From NCBI RefSeq assembly GCF_024171495.1, contig NZ_JALJZW010000003.1, forward strand, positions 1 to 64,000: 64,000 bases of DNA, read 5' to 3'. The notes under the pieces were generated by a model. It was not told the DNA's origin. It was given only the letters and a program-made list of their open reading frames with translations, and ran no database searches. A program made the translations under genes and the position numbers. Positions 10,220 through 20,727 of this stretch are shown here, one piece after another. This DNA is from Deinococcus sp. HSC-46F16 (lineage in GTDB: Bacteria; Deinococcota; Deinococci; Deinococcales; Deinococcaceae). How positions within the stretch are numbered: position 1 is the first letter of the stretch; every line of letters starts with the position of its first letter.

Positions 10220-10960
10220 ATGCGTAATCGACTGAACCTGTTGACCCCTGTCCTCGCCGCCGCCGTCCTCGTCAGCAGTGCCCTTGCCGCTCCGGGCAGC
10301 GCCAATGCTGGACCCCGCACCACGGCCCCCGCGACGGCCGGGCAGCGGACGCCAACCACTCAGACCCAGGCCCCCCAGGTGACCTACTACCGGGGCGACC
10401 CGCTTCAAGGCGGTCAGCGGCTGGGCACCACGTCGGTGACCACCCCGCGCGGCGACCTCTTCCAGAATGCTCCCGCCGGCGCCACACACGCGGTGGTCAC
10501 GACGCCCACCGGTCAGCGGGTGGTGGCCCTTCAGGATGCCCGGAACCGGCCCCAGGCAGGTCAGGAACATGACGGCAACCGGGGAACGCGGGACGCGCAA
10601 AATGGGAATGCCGACCGGACCCAGCGTGCCGCTCCGTCCCGTGACCGCGCCGTTGAGCCGCGGACGGGCAACCAGGCCGCCGCGCCGCAACCCCGCAGCG
10701 ACCTGGACGTGTTGAGCCGTGCCCTTCAGGGCGCCAGCCGGGTGACCTTCTACACCGCCGATCCGCTGAACGGGGGGCGGGTGATCCAGAGCATCACGCT
10801 GTCTGGTAACGCTGGGGCTCCGCAGGCGGCCCTGACCCAGGCGGCACAGGCGGCAAAGTTCGCGGTTGTCGAGCGCAATGGAACACGGGAGGTCGTGGAT
10901 CTCAGCGCCGCTGCTGCCCAACCCGAGCAGGCCGCCCCGCGGGGCCCGCAGCGCCGGTAA
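10220..10960 (+). CDS. Exported protein with two internal repeats
   Basis: The 246-residue protein has a signal peptide (cleavage near ALAAPGSANA) and no recognised family. Two copies of a roughly 52-residue unit are seen: residues 54-105 (VTYYRGDPLQGGQRLGTTS…) and 175-228 (VTFYTADPLNGGRVIQSIT…), each ending in a V-V-x-x-x-x-G-x-R-x-V-V pattern. A hydrophilic, Arg/Asn/Gln-rich linker joins them. AAGGAG lies 9 nt before ATG 10220. It shares its promoter layout with the DUF4397 gene and lies directly before an OmpR-type two-component pair. It is probably a periplasmic or surface protein. Confidence 0.75.
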   Translation: MRNRLNLLTPVLAAAVLVSSALAAPGSANAGPRTTAPATAGQRTPTTQTQAPQVTYYRGDPLQGGQRLGTTSVTTPRGDLFQNAPAGATHAVVTTPTGQRVVALQDARNRPQAGQEHDGNRGTRDAQNGNADRTQRAAPSRDRAVEPRTGNQAAAPQPRSDLDVLSRALQGASRVTFYTADPLNGGRVIQSITLSGNAGAPQAALTQAAQAAKFAVVERNGTREVVDLSAAAAQPEQAAPRGPQRR

Positions 10961-10968
10961 CCCGATGT

Positions 10969-11014
10969 GAGGGCGTGGAAGCCGGGTGCAGCGTCCCACT
11001 TCCACGCCCTTTGT
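10969..11014 (+). terminator. Terminator-like hairpin
   Basis: A perfect 11-bp stem (10971-10981 with 10999-11009) has a 17-nt loop and is followed by TTTG. It separates the repeat protein from the two-component operon. Confidence 0.6.
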
Positions 11015-11126
11015 GCCGCGGCAGGATACCCATGGCCACACGGAGAAGAGATTCCTCTATGGCAGATTGCAGCATGGTTACGCCCTTCCCCTGGATCACC
11101 GTGTTTCCCTGCTGTGAGGCCCGGAG

Positions 11127-11810
11127 ATGAAAAACATCCTGATCGTGGAGGACAACCCCGGTGTGCGGGACATGGTGCGCGAGTACCTCACCGAGCACGG
11201 GTATCAGGTCCGGGTGGCCTCGAATGGCGCCGAGGGGCTGCTCGAGGCCAGGCACCACCGGCCCGACCTGGTGCTCCTCGACGTCATGATGCCCGGCATG
11301 GATGGCCTGGAATTCTTGCGCCGCTTCCGGGCCACCGAGGGGGTGCCGGTCATCTTTCTGACGGCCAAGGACACGGAACTCGACAAGGTGCTGGGGCTGG
11401 AGCTGGGGGCCGACGACTACGTCACCAAGCCCTTTTCCATGGCCGAATTGCTCGCACGCGTCCGGGCGCACCTGCGCCGCAGCCAGGAGACTCCGGCGGG
11501 TACGGTCCTGCGGGCTGGGGAACTCGAACTCGACGCCACATCGCGCCTCTTTCACGTTCGGGGCCAGCGGGCAGAGCTGACCCGCTCGGAGTTCGAGTTG
11601 ATGACGGCCTTTCTGCGGGCGCCAGGCCGAGTCTTTTCGCGGAGCGAGCTGCTGGAACAATTGCAGGAAGAAGCCCTTGGGTCCGAGCGCACCATCGACG
11701 TACATGTGCGGAACCTGCGCACCAAAATCGAGGAGCAGCCGGGACAGCCCCGGATCATCGAGACGGTGTTCGGCGTGGGCTACCGCCTGAATCCTGGGCC
11801 GGAGCGGTGA
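11127..11810 (+). CDS. Response regulator, OmpR/PhoB family
   Basis: The 227-residue protein has a receiver domain (1-115) with acidic residues ED at 8-9, phosphoacceptor Asp52 (LVLLDVMMPGMDG) and Lys in DDYVTKPFSM. A winged-helix trans-activation domain follows (about 130-223; RAELTRSEFELMTAFLRAPG, RTIDVHVRNLRTKI, VFGVGYRL). GGAG stands 5 nt before ATG. Its frame overlaps the downstream kinase by 4 nt. The 22-bp-spaced repeats upstream of the two exported-protein genes are plausible targets. Confidence 0.93.
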   Translation: MKNILIVEDNPGVRDMVREYLTEHGYQVRVASNGAEGLLEARHHRPDLVLLDVMMPGMDGLEFLRRFRATEGVPVIFLTAKDTELDKVLGLELGADDYVTKPFSMAELLARVRAHLRRSQETPAGTVLRAGELELDATSRLFHVRGQRAELTRSEFELMTAFLRAPGRVFSRSELLEQLQEEALGSERTIDVHVRNLRTKIEEQPGQPRIIETVFGVGYRLNPGPER

Positions 11811-13174
11811 AACGGCCCTTCTGGCAGACCCTGGCGTGGCGCCTGACACTGGCCTTCGTGCTGGTCAGTGCGGTCACGCTGGGGACGGTCGGCCTGATTT
11901 CAGCGGCGACCACGCGCTCGGAATTCAATGCCCTGCTCGGAGCGCAGGCCCGCGAGGCGCTGGCTGCGGAGGTGCAGGCGTACGTGCGGGAGAGCGGCAC
12001 CGTGAGCGGCTTCCGGCCTACACCTCCTGCCCGGCAGGACGGGGAGAACGGGCCACCCCAGCCGGGACCGGGGAACGGCAACCGGGAAGTGCGCAGTCCT
12101 TGGCTCGTGCTGGATCCCCAGCGACGGGCGGTGTTCCCCACGCGGGACGTCCCGCAGGGCGGCCAAGTTTCGGGGCGTCCCGAAACCCCCGTGACCCTGA
12201 ACGGCGAGGTGGTGGCCTACGTGGTGCCCTCGGGGATGGGCCTGACCCCAGACCGGCGCGGGGAGGAATTCCTGGCGCGAACAGTCAGCGCCATCGGCTG
12301 GGCCATGCTGGGCGCCACCCTGCTTGCGGCCGCAATGGGCCTGCTGCTCTCCCGCACCCTGTTGCGACCCCTGCGCGAACTGCTGGGGGGCATCCGGACC
12401 CTGCAACGTGGGCAGGAACCTGCCCCCATGCGGGTGGCCCGCCGGGACGAGTTCGGGGAAGTTCTCACCGCTTTCGGAGAGATGCACCGGGAGGTCGTGC
12501 GTCAGCAGCAGGCCCGGCGGCAACTGACTGCCGACATCGCCCACGACCTCAACACGCCGCTGTCGGTGATCGCTGGAACGCTGGAAGCCATTCTGGACGG
12601 CACCTTCAAGCCGACCCCCGAACGTCTGGGGCGGCTACACCGCGAGACCCAGCATGTGGCGCAACTGGTCAATGACCTGCGCTTCCTGTCCCTGGCCGAC
12701 GCGGGCGAGTTGCCGATTCACCGGCAGCCGACTGACCTGGGCGAGGTCATCACCGAGGCCGTTGGCAATGTCCGGGAGGTGGCGGCCCAGAAGGGCGTGG
12801 CGTTGCGGGCCGCCGTGCCAAGCGTGACCCTGACCGCCGACCTGGACCGCGTGCGCATCCGGCAGGTCATCCACAACCTGCTGAACAACGCCCTGGCCCA
12901 CACGCCCCCCGGAGGTGAGGTCACCGTCCAAGCCCAGGCAGGACCTCAAGGCCTGCGGGTCACCGTGCAGGACACCGGGAGCGGGATCGCCCCGGAGCAT
13001 CTGCCGCACGTGTTCGGCCGCCTGTACCGGGCCGATCCCTCCCGCAGCGTGGGCGGCAGCGGCCTGGGCCTGAGCATCTGCAAGTCCATCGTGGAAGCGC
13101 ACGGCGGGCACATCGAGCTCAGCAGCGCACCTGACCAGGGCACGGCGGTGACCTTCACGGTGCCGCTGACCTAG
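11807..13174 (+). CDS. Sensor histidine kinase
   Basis: The 455-residue kinase starts at GTG 11807, overlapping the regulator stop (GTGA). An N-terminal membrane helix (about 10-32) is followed by a periplasmic loop of about 120 residues containing a Pro/Gly/Asn-rich stretch, then a second helix near 160-185, HAMP linker, H-box (ADIAHDLNTPLSVIAG) and ATPase with N-box HNLLNNALAHTP, G1 DTGSGI and G2 GGSGLGLSI. A longer upstream frame (to 10967) runs through the regulator in another frame and is not the gene. It is a BaeS-like envelope sensor; its signal is unknown. Confidence 0.92.
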   Translation: MKRPFWQTLAWRLTLAFVLVSAVTLGTVGLISAATTRSEFNALLGAQAREALAAEVQAYVRESGTVSGFRPTPPARQDGENGPPQPGPGNGNREVRSPWLVLDPQRRAVFPTRDVPQGGQVSGRPETPVTLNGEVVAYVVPSGMGLTPDRRGEEFLARTVSAIGWAMLGATLLAAAMGLLLSRTLLRPLRELLGGIRTLQRGQEPAPMRVARRDEFGEVLTAFGEMHREVVRQQQARRQLTADIAHDLNTPLSVIAGTLEAILDGTFKPTPERLGRLHRETQHVAQLVNDLRFLSLADAGELPIHRQPTDLGEVITEAVGNVREVAAQKGVALRAAVPSVTLTADLDRVRIRQVIHNLLNNALAHTPPGGEVTVQAQAGPQGLRVTVQDTGSGIAPEHLPHVFGRLYRADPSRSVGGSGLGLSICKSIVEAHGGHIELSSAPDQGTAVTFTVPLT

Positions 13175-13271
13175 TCCGGATCCCCGACCAGTCCGCGGCA
13201 CGAGCCCCTCACGCGCTGACGCCAGTCCCGTACTGGACCAAGCTTCCTGGCCGTGCCTTGCCTAAGAGCGA

Positions 13272-13302
13272 ATCACCCTGCCGGCAATTGACAGGGTGAC
13301 TC
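13272..13302. terminator. Possible terminator between convergent genes
   Basis: CACCCTG (13274-13280) pairs with CAGGGTG (13292-13298) across an 11-nt loop, between the kinase gene and the convergent fruA gene. The T-tract is weak. Confidence 0.4.
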
Positions 13303-13328
13303 TTCAGCGTGCCGTCGCGCAGTCGCGT

Positions 13329-15146
13329 TCAGTCGGCCGCGGGGTTGGTGATGGGCGGCGCGACGTCGGCCGCTGGCGCCGCCACCGGGCGCTTGAGCAC
13401 GCCCAGCAGCAGGGTACTCACGGCCGTCCCGGTCAGGATGGCGACCACGTACATGGGCAGGTTGGTCACGGCGTTGGGAATGAACAGCACGAAGATGCCC
13501 CCGTGAGGCGCCCGCAGCAGGCATCCGGTCGCCATGCTGATCGCTCCGGCGACCGCCGACCCGGCCATCAGCGACGGGATGACGCGCAGGGGGTCACGGG
13601 CCGCGAAAGGAATGGCCCCCTCCGTGATGAAGGAGATGCCCAGGACACCGGCGGCCTTGCCAGCCTCACGCTCGTCGGCGGTGAAGCGGTTCTTGAACAG
13701 CAGCGTGGCGAAGAAGAGGGCCAGCGGCGGCGTCATCCCGGCGGCCATCGCGGCGGCAATGGGCCCGTAGACCTCGGACCCCAGCAGCCCCGTGGAGAAG
13801 GTGTACGCCGCCTTGTTGATCGGCCCCCCCATGTCAAAGGCCATCATCCCGCCGATCACGGCGCCCAGAACACCTGCCGAGGCGTCCCCCAGGCCGCGCA
13901 GCCAGTTCGTCGCGGCCGTGAGGGCCGCCGCGACCGGGCGGCCCACCACATAGACCATCAGCAGGCCCGTGATCGCCGTGCCCAGCAGCGGGAGCAGCAG
14001 CGTGGGCTTGAGGCCCTCCAGGGTGCGGGGCAGCCGGATGCCCCGGTTGAGCGTGCGGGTGACGTATCCCGCCAGAAAGCCCGCGATCATGCCCCCCAGA
14101 AACCCGCTGCCGCCCGTCGCGGCGAGCAGGCCGCCGACCATGCCGGGCGCGAGTCCGGGGCGGTCCGCGATGGAGTAGGCGATATACCCGGCCAGCACCG
14201 GGATAAAGAGGCCGAAGGCCCCTGTGCCGCCCCCGATCTGGCTCAGCGCCGCCCCGAAGGTGCCCGGTGCCGGGTTGATGCCCCCGAAGGCAAAGGCCAG
14301 TGCGATCAGGAGGCCGCCCGCCACCACGAAGGGCAGCATGTGCGACACCCCCGTCATCAGGTGCTTGTAGGCGCTCGGGACCCCGGCGTTCTTGGCGGCC
14401 TTGGCCGCGCTCGCCTGCGCCACGAAGTCCGTGCCGCCCTGCGCTCCCGCGACCGCCACGCCCGCCGCCGCGCCATACACCGGGGCTTCCGCCAGTGCCC
14501 GTTGCACCACGGCCTGCCCGTTTTGGATGGCGGGTTTGGTGCCTGTCTGGTACACCCGCTTGCCCTGGAAGCGCGAGAGGTCCACGTTGGTGTCCGCGGC
14601 GATCACCACCAGGTCGGCGTCCGCGATGTCCTGCGCGGTGAGCGCGTTGCCCGCCCCCACGCTGCCCTGCGTCTCCACCTTGACCCGGTGGCCCAGGGCC
14701 TTCGCGCCGTTCTCCAGGCCCTCGGCCGCCATGAAGGTGTGGGCAATCCCCGTGGGGCAGGCCGTGATGCCGACGATGCTGAGGGGGCGGGCGGCCCCGG
14801 GCGTGGGGGCACTCACGGCGGGCGCAGCGGAGGGCAGGGTGGTCCCCGTCCCGGCGGCTTGCTCGACGAGCGCCGCCGCCCCCCGGATGGCTTCTCCGGT
14901 CGTCGCGCGAATGAGGCGCTTGCCAGCGAAGCGGGCCTCGTCGACCGCCACGTCGGCGGCGAGAATCACCCCGTCGGCGGCGGCGATGTCGGCAGGCGTC
15001 AGGGTGCCTTCGGCGCCCACGCTGCCCTGCGTCTCCACGCGCAGGGTGTGTCCCGCCGCCTGCGCGGCGCGGCGCAGGGCTTCGGCGGCCATGAAGGTAT
15101 GGGCGATCCCGGTCGGGCAGGCGGTGACGGCTACCAAGTGGGCCAT
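13329..15146 (-). CDS. fruA: Fructose PTS permease, EIIB-EIIB'-EIIC
   Basis: The 605-residue permease has two tandem EIIB(Fru) domains, each with a Cys loop: [16 protein letters not shown] near residue 8 and [16 protein letters not shown] near 125. A membrane EIIC domain (about 245-590) follows, with many helices and the substrate loop region [19 protein letters not shown]. It imports fructose with phosphorylation to fructose-1-phosphate. AAGGAG lies 8 nt before ATG 15146; the frame extends upstream into the fruK 3' region but without a start signal. It is last in the operon fruB-fruK-fruA. In E. coli FruA the first IIB copy is degenerate (B'); here both Cys are present. Confidence 0.95.
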   Translation of the reverse strand: MAHLVAVTACPTGIAHTFMAAEALRRAAQAAGHTLRVETQGSVGAEGTLTPADIAAADGVILAADVAVDEARFAGKRLIRATTGEAIRGAAALVEQAAGTGTTLPSAAPAVSAPTPGAARPLSIVGITACPTGIAHTFMAAEGLENGAKALGHRVKVETQGSVGAGNALTAQDIADADLVVIAADTNVDLSRFQGKRVYQTGTKPAIQNGQAVVQRALAEAPVYGAAAGVAVAGAQGGTDFVAQASAAKAAKNAGVPSAYKHLMTGVSHMLPFVVAGGLLIALAFAFGGINPAPGTFGAALSQIGGGTGAFGLFIPVLAGYIAYSIADRPGLAPGMVGGLLAATGGSGFLGGMIAGFLAGYVTRTLNRGIRLPRTLEGLKPTLLLPLLGTAITGLLMVYVVGRPVAAALTAATNWLRGLGDASAGVLGAVIGGMMAFDMGGPINKAAYTFSTGLLGSEVYGPIAAAMAAGMTPPLALFFATLLFKNRFTADEREAGKAAGVLGISFITEGAIPFAARDPLRVIPSLMAGSAVAGAISMATGCLLRAPHGGIFVLFIPNAVTNLPMYVVAILTGTAVSTLLLGVLKRPVAAPAADVAPPITNPAAD

Positions 15147-15201
15147 GTGCGGGTCTCCTTGGGGAGGCGAGAGGGCTTGAGGCTCGGGGAGAGGGTGGGG
15201 G

Positions 15202-16173
15202 TCACGTCTGAACCATTCCGTCCAGCACGTCCACCTGCACCTGCGCGGCGAAAGCGTCCAGTTCGGTGTCGGGGGGGAGGTGGGCTCCGAGGCGGGTGAT
15301 GGCGCCCACACTGAAGGCGGTCGCATACCGGGCCGCCGCCGCGAGGTCCAGGCCCCCGGTGTGGGCGGCGACCAGACCGGCCACCATGGCGTCCCCCGCC
15401 CCGACGGTGCTCTGCACGCGCACCCTCGGGGGACGGGCACGCACGGCTTCCCCGGCGGTGACCAGCAGGGCGCCGCGCTCTCCCTGGGAGACGGCCACCA
15501 GGCCCGCGCCGCGGCGAATCAGCTCGTGGGCCGCCGCCAACACGTCGGCCTCGCCCGCCAGGGAACGGCCCAGGGCGGCCTCCAGTTCATGGATGTTGGG
15601 CTTGACGAGGTCGGGGAGGGTGGCCGCGCTCAGGGCCGCCCCCAGCGCCGCCCCGCTGGTGTCCAGGGCCACGAAGCGGCCCGCCGCCCGCACCCTCCGG
15701 ATCAACCGGGCGTAGAAGTCCGCGTTCACCCCGGGCGGCAGGCTGCCCGCGAGCACGAAGACCGCGTGGTCCTGGGTGAGCGACAGCAGCCGCTCCTCCA
15801 GGTCCTCCAGCGCCTCCGGTGTGGCGGCCAGGCCTGGCAGGTTGATGTCGGTCGTGACCTGCGCCGCGCCGTCCACCAGCTTCACGCCGACGCGGGTGGC
15901 TCCAGGCACCCGGACGAAGGCGTCACGGATGCCCTTGGCGCGAAACAGCGTCTCGAACTGTTCCGGATTCCCGCTTCCCAGCAGGCCGGTCGCGGTGACG
16001 CCCAGGCCCCGGTCGGCGAGGAAGGAGGCCACATTGACGCCCTTGCCGCCTGCCGCCCAGTGCAGCGCTTGGCCCAGGTTCACCTCGCCCCGCCGCCAGC
16101 CGTCCGCCCGCACCGTGAGGTCCAGGGCCGGGTTCAGGGTGAGGGTCGCGACCCGCGGGACGGCCGTGATCAT
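15202..16173 (-). CDS. fruK: 1-phosphofructokinase
   Basis: The 323-residue PfkB-family kinase phosphorylates the fructose-1-phosphate made by FruA to fructose-1,6-bisphosphate. PfkB signatures are clear: [17 protein letters not shown] near residue 41 and the catalytic [15 protein letters not shown] near 255, where the Asp is the base. The start ATG 16173 overlaps the fruB stop (ATGA), so the two are translationally coupled. Length fits FruK (about 310). Confidence 0.94.
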   Translation of the reverse strand: MITAVPRVATLTLNPALDLTVRADGWRRGEVNLGQALHWAAGGKGVNVASFLADRGLGVTATGLLGSGNPEQFETLFRAKGIRDAFVRVPGATRVGVKLVDGAAQVTTDINLPGLAATPEALEDLEERLLSLTQDHAVFVLAGSLPPGVNADFYARLIRRVRAAGRFVALDTSGAALGAALSAATLPDLVKPNIHELEAALGRSLAGEADVLAAAHELIRRGAGLVAVSQGERGALLVTAGEAVRARPPRVRVQSTVGAGDAMVAGLVAAHTGGLDLAAAARYATAFSVGAITRLGAHLPPDTELDAFAAQVQVDVLDGMVQT

Positions 16174-18680
16174 GCCGTGGCTCCTTGCGGCTGCGCCGCC
16201 TGAACCAGGGCGCGAACCGACTCGGCGTCGGGCTGGGCCAGCGCCTGCTCGGCCAGGGACTGGAGTTCGGCCAGCGAGTGCTTTCGCAGGGCGGCCTTGA
16301 CGCCCGCGATCTGGGGCGTGCTCACCGAGAGTTCCCCGACGCCCAGCCCCGCCAGCACCAGGGCGCCCACCTCGTCGCCCGCCGCGCCGCCGCACACGCC
16401 GACCCACTTGCCGTGGCGGCGGGCGGCCTCCACCGTTCGCGCGATGAGCTGCAAGACGGCCGGGTGCATCGCGTCCGTTTGGCGGGCGAGTTGTGGATGC
16501 AGGCGGTCCATCGCCAGCGTGTACTGGGTGAGGTCGTTCGTGCCGACCGAGAAGAAGTCGACCTCCTGGGCGAGCTGATCGGCGATCAATGCCGCCGAGG
16601 GCACCTCGATCATCACGCCGAGGGGCACGCGGGGAGCGCCCACCTCCTCCCGCACCGAATCGAAGATCGCGCGGGCGCGGCGGAACTCCTCCAGGGTGGC
16701 GACCATCGGGAACATCAGGTGGACATTCGGGTAATCCTTGGCCACCCGCGCGACCGCCCGCAATTGCGGCAGGAAGAGGTCAGGGCGCTCGAAGCACAGC
16801 CGGATGCCGCGAATGCCCAGGAAGGAGTTGTCCTCGCGGGCCAGCCCCAGGTAGGGCACCTCCTTGTCCCCGCCGATGTCGAGCGTACGTACAATCAGCG
16901 GGCGGCCTTCTAGGGCCTGCGCCATCGCCCGGTATTCCCGTTCCTGCTCGTCCTCGGAGGGAGCCGAGTCGCGCTCCAGGAACAGAAACTCGGTGCGCAT
17001 CAGGCCCACACCCTCGGCCCCGGCCTCCAGCGCGTCCGAGGCGTCCGCCGCCCGGTTGATGTTCGCGGCGACCTCGACCTTCGCTCCGTCGCGGGTGCCG
17101 CCCGGCTGGAAGCGGGCCGCGCGGGCCGTCTCCCGCTCGCGGGCCAGCACGTCCTGGCGTTCGCGGGCAGACGTCACGTCCGCGTCCGACGGATCGAGGT
17201 ACAGGCGGCCCGCCGAACCGTCGAGAATGGCGCGGGTCCCGTCGGGGATCTCCAAGGCCCCGGCCCCGGCAGCCACCACGGCGGGGAGCCCCAGGCCGCG
17301 CGCGATGATCGCGGTGTGGCTGGTCGGTCCCCCCTGCGCGGTCACGAAGCCCAGCAGGGTGTCCGGCCCCAAGCGGGCGGTGTCGCTGGGGGTCAGGTCG
17401 GGCGCGAGCAGGATGACCGGGCCGCTCGCCGCCACGTCGGTTTCCCGGAGACCGAGCAGGTGCCGCAGCACCCGCCGCTGCACGTCGCTGAGGTCCACCG
17501 CGCGGGCCGCGAGGGTCGGGTCGTCGAGCTTTTGCAGGGCCGCGATGCGGGTCCCGGTCGCCTCGCGGTAGGCCCACGCAGCCCCGTGCCCGTCGAGGAT
17601 GTGGGCCACGGCGTCCTGCACGACCCCCTCGTCCCCCAGCAGTTCCTGATGCGCCTGAAAGATGGCCGCCTTGTCCGCCCCGAAGCGGGCGGCCACGTCC
17701 GCGACCACGGTGCCCAGCTCCGACCGGGCGGCAGAGAGGGCCGCGTCGAGCCGGGCGGCTTCCGCGGCGGGTTCGCCCGGCTCGTCGCGCACGTCGAGCG
17801 GCCGGGGGGCGTACTGCCGGGTCACGCCGATCACCAGCCCGTCGGCCGCCGGAACGCCCTCGACCGTCGCCGCGACCTGCCGGGGCGCCCACACGGGAGT
17901 GCGCCGGGCGGGGGCCGCGCTCGTGGGCACCGCAGTCAGGTCGTCCCCCAGCCCGGCGCGGACGGCGTCGGTGACGGCCGCGAGCAGTTCAGGGCTGTCC
18001 GCGCTGACGGTGACGGGCGTGCCGCGCGTGAGGCCCAGGGCCAGCACCTCCATCAGGCGGGTGGCGTCGGCGCTTTCATCCCCGGTGTCCTCCCGGCTCA
18101 GGCGGACCCTCCCCCCCCGCGAGCGCACCAGTTCCGCCAGTCGGGTGGCGGGCCGCGCGTGCATGCCCAGGGGATTGGGCAGCGTGACCTGCGCCGCGTA
18201 GGGAAGCGCCGCTCCAGCGCCGGGCGCGGCCGTGGGGCCAGCGGGGAGGCGCTCCCCGGTGAGCGCCTCCTGCAAGTCGGCCGGGTCGGCCGTCGTCGCC
18301 AGCCGCTCCACCAGCGCCTCGTCCCCCAGCACGCGGGTGAGGCGGCGCAGGATGCTCAGGTGCTCGTCACTCGCCGCCGCGATCCCGATCACCAGCCGCA
18401 CGGGTTCGCCCCCCTCGCCCCAGCGCACCCCGCCGGGCAGTTGCAACACGGCGATGCCCGTTTCGTGGATCAGGTGCCGGGTGTCGGGCGTGCCGTGCGG
18501 GATGGCGATGCCGCTCCCCAGGTAGGTGTTGGCCTGCTCTTCGCGGGCCAGCATGCCCTGAAGGTAGTCCGGGTGCACGTTCCCCGCCCCGCTCAGCAGG
18601 GCAGCGACCTGGGTGATCGCGTCGGCCTTGTCGCGGGCCGTGGCCCCCAGCCGGATCAGTTGCCGTGGAAGTGTGGTCAT
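16170..18680 (-). CDS. fruB: Fructose PTS multiphosphoryl transfer protein, EIIA-HPr-EI fusion
   Basis: The 836-residue protein fuses three PTS phosphocarriers in order. EIIA(Fru): residues 1-145, active His62 in [12 protein letters not shown]. HPr: about 163-250, His174 in [13 protein letters not shown]. Enzyme I: about 275-836, His455 in [16 protein letters not shown]-binding [27 protein letters not shown] and the acid/base Cys in GVCGGAAGD. It carries phosphate from PEP to FruA. ATG 18680 was chosen; an in-frame GTG at 18713 would sit only 1 nt from GGAGG. The gene is first in the operon behind the promoter at 18770-18798. Confidence 0.94.
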   Translation of the reverse strand: MTTLPRQLIRLGATARDKADAITQVAALLSGAGNVHPDYLQGMLAREEQANTYLGSGIAIPHGTPDTRHLIHETGIAVLQLPGGVRWGEGGEPVRLVIGIAAASDEHLSILRRLTRVLGDEALVERLATTADPADLQEALTGERLPAGPTAAPGAGAALPYAAQVTLPNPLGMHARPATRLAELVRSRGGRVRLSREDTGDESADATRLMEVLALGLTRGTPVTVSADSPELLAAVTDAVRAGLGDDLTAVPTSAAPARRTPVWAPRQVAATVEGVPAADGLVIGVTRQYAPRPLDVRDEPGEPAAEAARLDAALSAARSELGTVVADVAARFGADKAAIFQAHQELLGDEGVVQDAVAHILDGHGAAWAYREATGTRIAALQKLDDPTLAARAVDLSDVQRRVLRHLLGLRETDVAASGPVILLAPDLTPSDTARLGPDTLLGFVTAQGGPTSHTAIIARGLGLPAVVAAGAGALEIPDGTRAILDGSAGRLYLDPSDADVTSARERQDVLARERETARAARFQPGGTRDGAKVEVAANINRAADASDALEAGAEGVGLMRTEFLFLERDSAPSEDEQEREYRAMAQALEGRPLIVRTLDIGGDKEVPYLGLAREDNSFLGIRGIRLCFERPDLFLPQLRAVARVAKDYPNVHLMFPMVATLEEFRRARAIFDSVREEVGAPRVPLGVMIEVPSAALIADQLAQEVDFFSVGTNDLTQYTLAMDRLHPQLARQTDAMHPAVLQLIARTVEAARRHGKWVGVCGGAAGDEVGALVLAGLGVGELSVSTPQIAGVKAALRKHSLAELQSLAEQALAQPDAESVRALVQAAQPQGATA

Positions 18681-18757
18681 GCCTGTTTGCCCCCGCCTTT
18701 CCAGGAGGCTCACACCTCCCGCGTCCGTCCGCGCTTGCCTTCCTCGATGATTGCTTT

Positions 18758-18798
18758 TGAGCGATTCAGAGTATAAATGATCTTAATTGCTCAGGCAA
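18758..18798 (-). promoter_or_regulatory. fru promoter and probable FruR operator
   Basis: On the minus strand TTGCCT (18798-18793), 17 bp, TATACT (18775-18770) form a strong promoter for fruBKA. An inverted repeat TGAGCGATT (18758-18766) / AATTGCTCA (18785-18793), one mismatch, flanks the -10 and touches the -35, a natural position for repression by the divergent DeoR-family protein. Confidence 0.65.
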
Positions 18799-18866
18799 GA
18801 GAGGGCTGCTGGAGTCCGCTGCACAGTTCTGAGCAGCCCTGAGCGGGCGTGGGCTACCATCAGCGG

Positions 18867-19667
18867 GTGACTGCCCTGCTCGCTGAAGAACGCCTGTCGC
18901 GGATCGTGGACCTTCTGGCCCAGCAGGGCACCGTGCGGACGACGGCCCTGATGGACCTGCTGGGCGTGAGCGGGGCGACGGTCCGGCGTGACCTGGACGT
19001 GCTGGCGGAACGGGGCCTGATTCGCAAGGTGCATGGGGGGGCCGCCCTGGCGAGTCAGGACCAGCGGTACGCGGACCGTCAGCAGACCGAGCAGGTGGGC
19101 AAGGCCCGGCTCGCCCAGGTGGCCCTGGGGCTGCTGCGGCCAGGCCAGACGGTCTATCTCGATGCGGGCACGACCGCTCGGCACGTCGCGCAGGCGCTGC
19201 GGCGCGTGCCCGCGCTGACCCGGACCCTGCGGGTCGTGACGCACGGGCTGGACGTGGCTTACGAACTCAACGGCGAGTGCCCGCTGTATGTCGTGGGGGG
19301 AGAAGTCTACGGGTCCACCTACAGCCTGACCGGGCCGGACGCGCTGGCCACAGTGGGGCGCTACTCGTACGACGTGTTTCTGGTGGGTTGCACCAGCATC
19401 GACCCGGAGCGCGGTCTGACGAACAGTAACCTTGTCGAGGCCCAGCAGAAGTCGGCCATCCTGCGCCGGGCACGGCAGACGGTCTTGATCGCCGACCACA
19501 GCAAATGGGGTCCTTCCGGCTTCGTGACCTTCGCGGGGCTCGGTGAGGTGCACGCCTGGGTCACTGACGAGGCGCCGGGGGAAGCCCAAGCGGCCTTTGA
19601 GGCCGCCGGGGTCAAGGTGGTCGATGCCCGCTCTCTCCGTGTCACGGTGGGTGAAGCGATCAAGTGA
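18867..19667 (+). CDS. fruR: DeoR-family repressor of the fructose operon
   Basis: The 266-residue protein has the DeoR N-terminal HTH ([20 protein letters not shown], then [13 protein letters not shown]) and the C-terminal sugar-phosphate sensor domain with [11 protein letters not shown] near residue 93 and [16 protein letters not shown] near 170. It is divergent from fruBKA, so control by fructose-1-phosphate is likely. The start is GTG 18867, 6 nt after TACCAT (18855-18860), indicating a leaderless message; an in-frame start upstream (18849) would overlap this -10. Confidence 0.88.
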   Translation: MTALLAEERLSRIVDLLAQQGTVRTTALMDLLGVSGATVRRDLDVLAERGLIRKVHGGAALASQDQRYADRQQTEQVGKARLAQVALGLLRPGQTVYLDAGTTARHVAQALRRVPALTRTLRVVTHGLDVAYELNGECPLYVVGGEVYGSTYSLTGPDALATVGRYSYDVFLVGCTSIDPERGLTNSNLVEAQQKSAILRRARQTVLIADHSKWGPSGFVTFAGLGEVHAWVTDEAPGEAQAAFEAAGVKVVDARSLRVTVGEAIK

Positions 19668-20007
19668 GCGGGGGTCGCCCCCGGTTCCCCGCTCGGCACG
19701 GGGACCAGCCGTGGGGGGGACGCAGGCACGGCCACCTGCCCCTGCCCGGTGGCCCTTCCCCCGGAGACGGCCGGGCCATACCCCGCCGACAGCTCGGCGG
19801 CCTCGGGACAGTCCCCCAATGCGCTGACCGGTTCGGGCATCGTTCGTCCGGACCTGCGCACAAGTCCGGGCACTGGCCATGCTGGCGCTGCTGTTCGTAT
19901 GGCCGGGGGCTGCCGGAGACGCGAGGCCGCTCGCGGACGTGAGCCGCGTTCGGCAACCCTGACCCCCTTCCCCCTTGATTCCGTGGCGGGAGGCTAGAGT
20001 GCCCCCC
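19668..20007. other. Intergenic region, no gene seen
   Basis: 340 bp between fruR and the HAD-like gene. Open frames here lack start signals and motifs. Its right end holds the -10 of the next gene (TAGAGT 19995-20000). Confidence 0.4.
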
Positions 20008-20727
20008 ATGATCGTCGCCTTCGTCAACCCCGCCGGACTCCTCACCCGTCCCGGTCCCGACGACCCTGGGGCACCGGAAGCCCCCGCCGCGCTCGCGGGC
20101 CTGCTGGGTGCCGGGGCCGACCTGATCCCCGTGACGGGAATGGACGAGGAGGAATTGCTGGAGGTCCCGGCTCTCTTCACCTCCTGGCAGATCCTGCGCC
20201 ACGGGGCCGTCGTGCTGACCCCCGAGGGCGAGGAGGACCCGGCGTGGCGGCGCCTGAGCCGCGAGACGCTGGCCGAGCGTGAGGGCGCGCTGCGGCTGGC
20301 GCACCAGGCGGCGGAGCACATCGGCATGCTGGGGCAACTCGGCACCGAGGCGGAGCTGCACGAGCGCGGCGGGCTGCCCCTGCGCGTGACCGTGCGGCAT
20401 CCCTACGGGGTCGCCCCGGCCCTGGCGGCAGCGGCGCGGGAGTGGCGGGCGTGGCTGGAGGAGGGACCCTTCGCGGGCGAACTGCGGCTGCTGGAGGAGC
20501 CGGAGGAACTGGTGCTGCTCCCCCGCGAGATCAACCCCGAGAGCGCGGTGAACTACGTGCTGGGTCAGCTTCCGGACGAGGTCACCCTGCGCCTGGGCGT
20601 CAGCGCGGCGGCCAGCGACGCCCCCTTCCTGGCCCTGTGCGACTACGCGGTCGTGCCGGGCGGGGGCGGGGTGCTGCGCTCGGCCCTGGAGGCGGCGGAG
20701 GGACCGGCGGAGGACGACCTCGGGTGA
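20008..20727 (+). CDS. HAD-like protein lacking catalytic aspartates
   Basis: The 239-residue protein follows the layout of the Cof/sucrose-phosphatase branch of HAD hydrolases but with altered motifs. Motif I, normally D-x-D, reads AFVNPAGLLT (Asn and Ala); motif II Thr appears in IPVTGMDEEEL; the distal motif reads GVSAAASDAPFLALCDYAVVP where G-D-S-x-x-D-x-P is usual. If the alignment is right the nucleophile is gone and the protein is probably not a phosphatase. ATG 20008 lies 7 nt after TAGAGT, so the transcript is probably leaderless. GTGA overlap couples it to the MBL-fold hydrolase. Confidence 0.6.
   Translation: MIVAFVNPAGLLTRPGPDDPGAPEAPAALAGLLGAGADLIPVTGMDEEELLEVPALFTSWQILRHGAVVLTPEGEEDPAWRRLSRETLAEREGALRLAHQAAEHIGMLGQLGTEAELHERGGLPLRVTVRHPYGVAPALAAAAREWRAWLEEGPFAGELRLLEEPEELVLLPREINPESAVNYVLGQLPDEVTLRLGVSAAASDAPFLALCDYAVVPGGGGVLRSALEAAEGPAEDDLG

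Noticed and set aside
10967..11806. Upstream extension of the sensor-kinase frame
   Set aside because: It runs out of frame through the response-regulator gene; the GTG at 11807 with 4-nt overlap is the real start.
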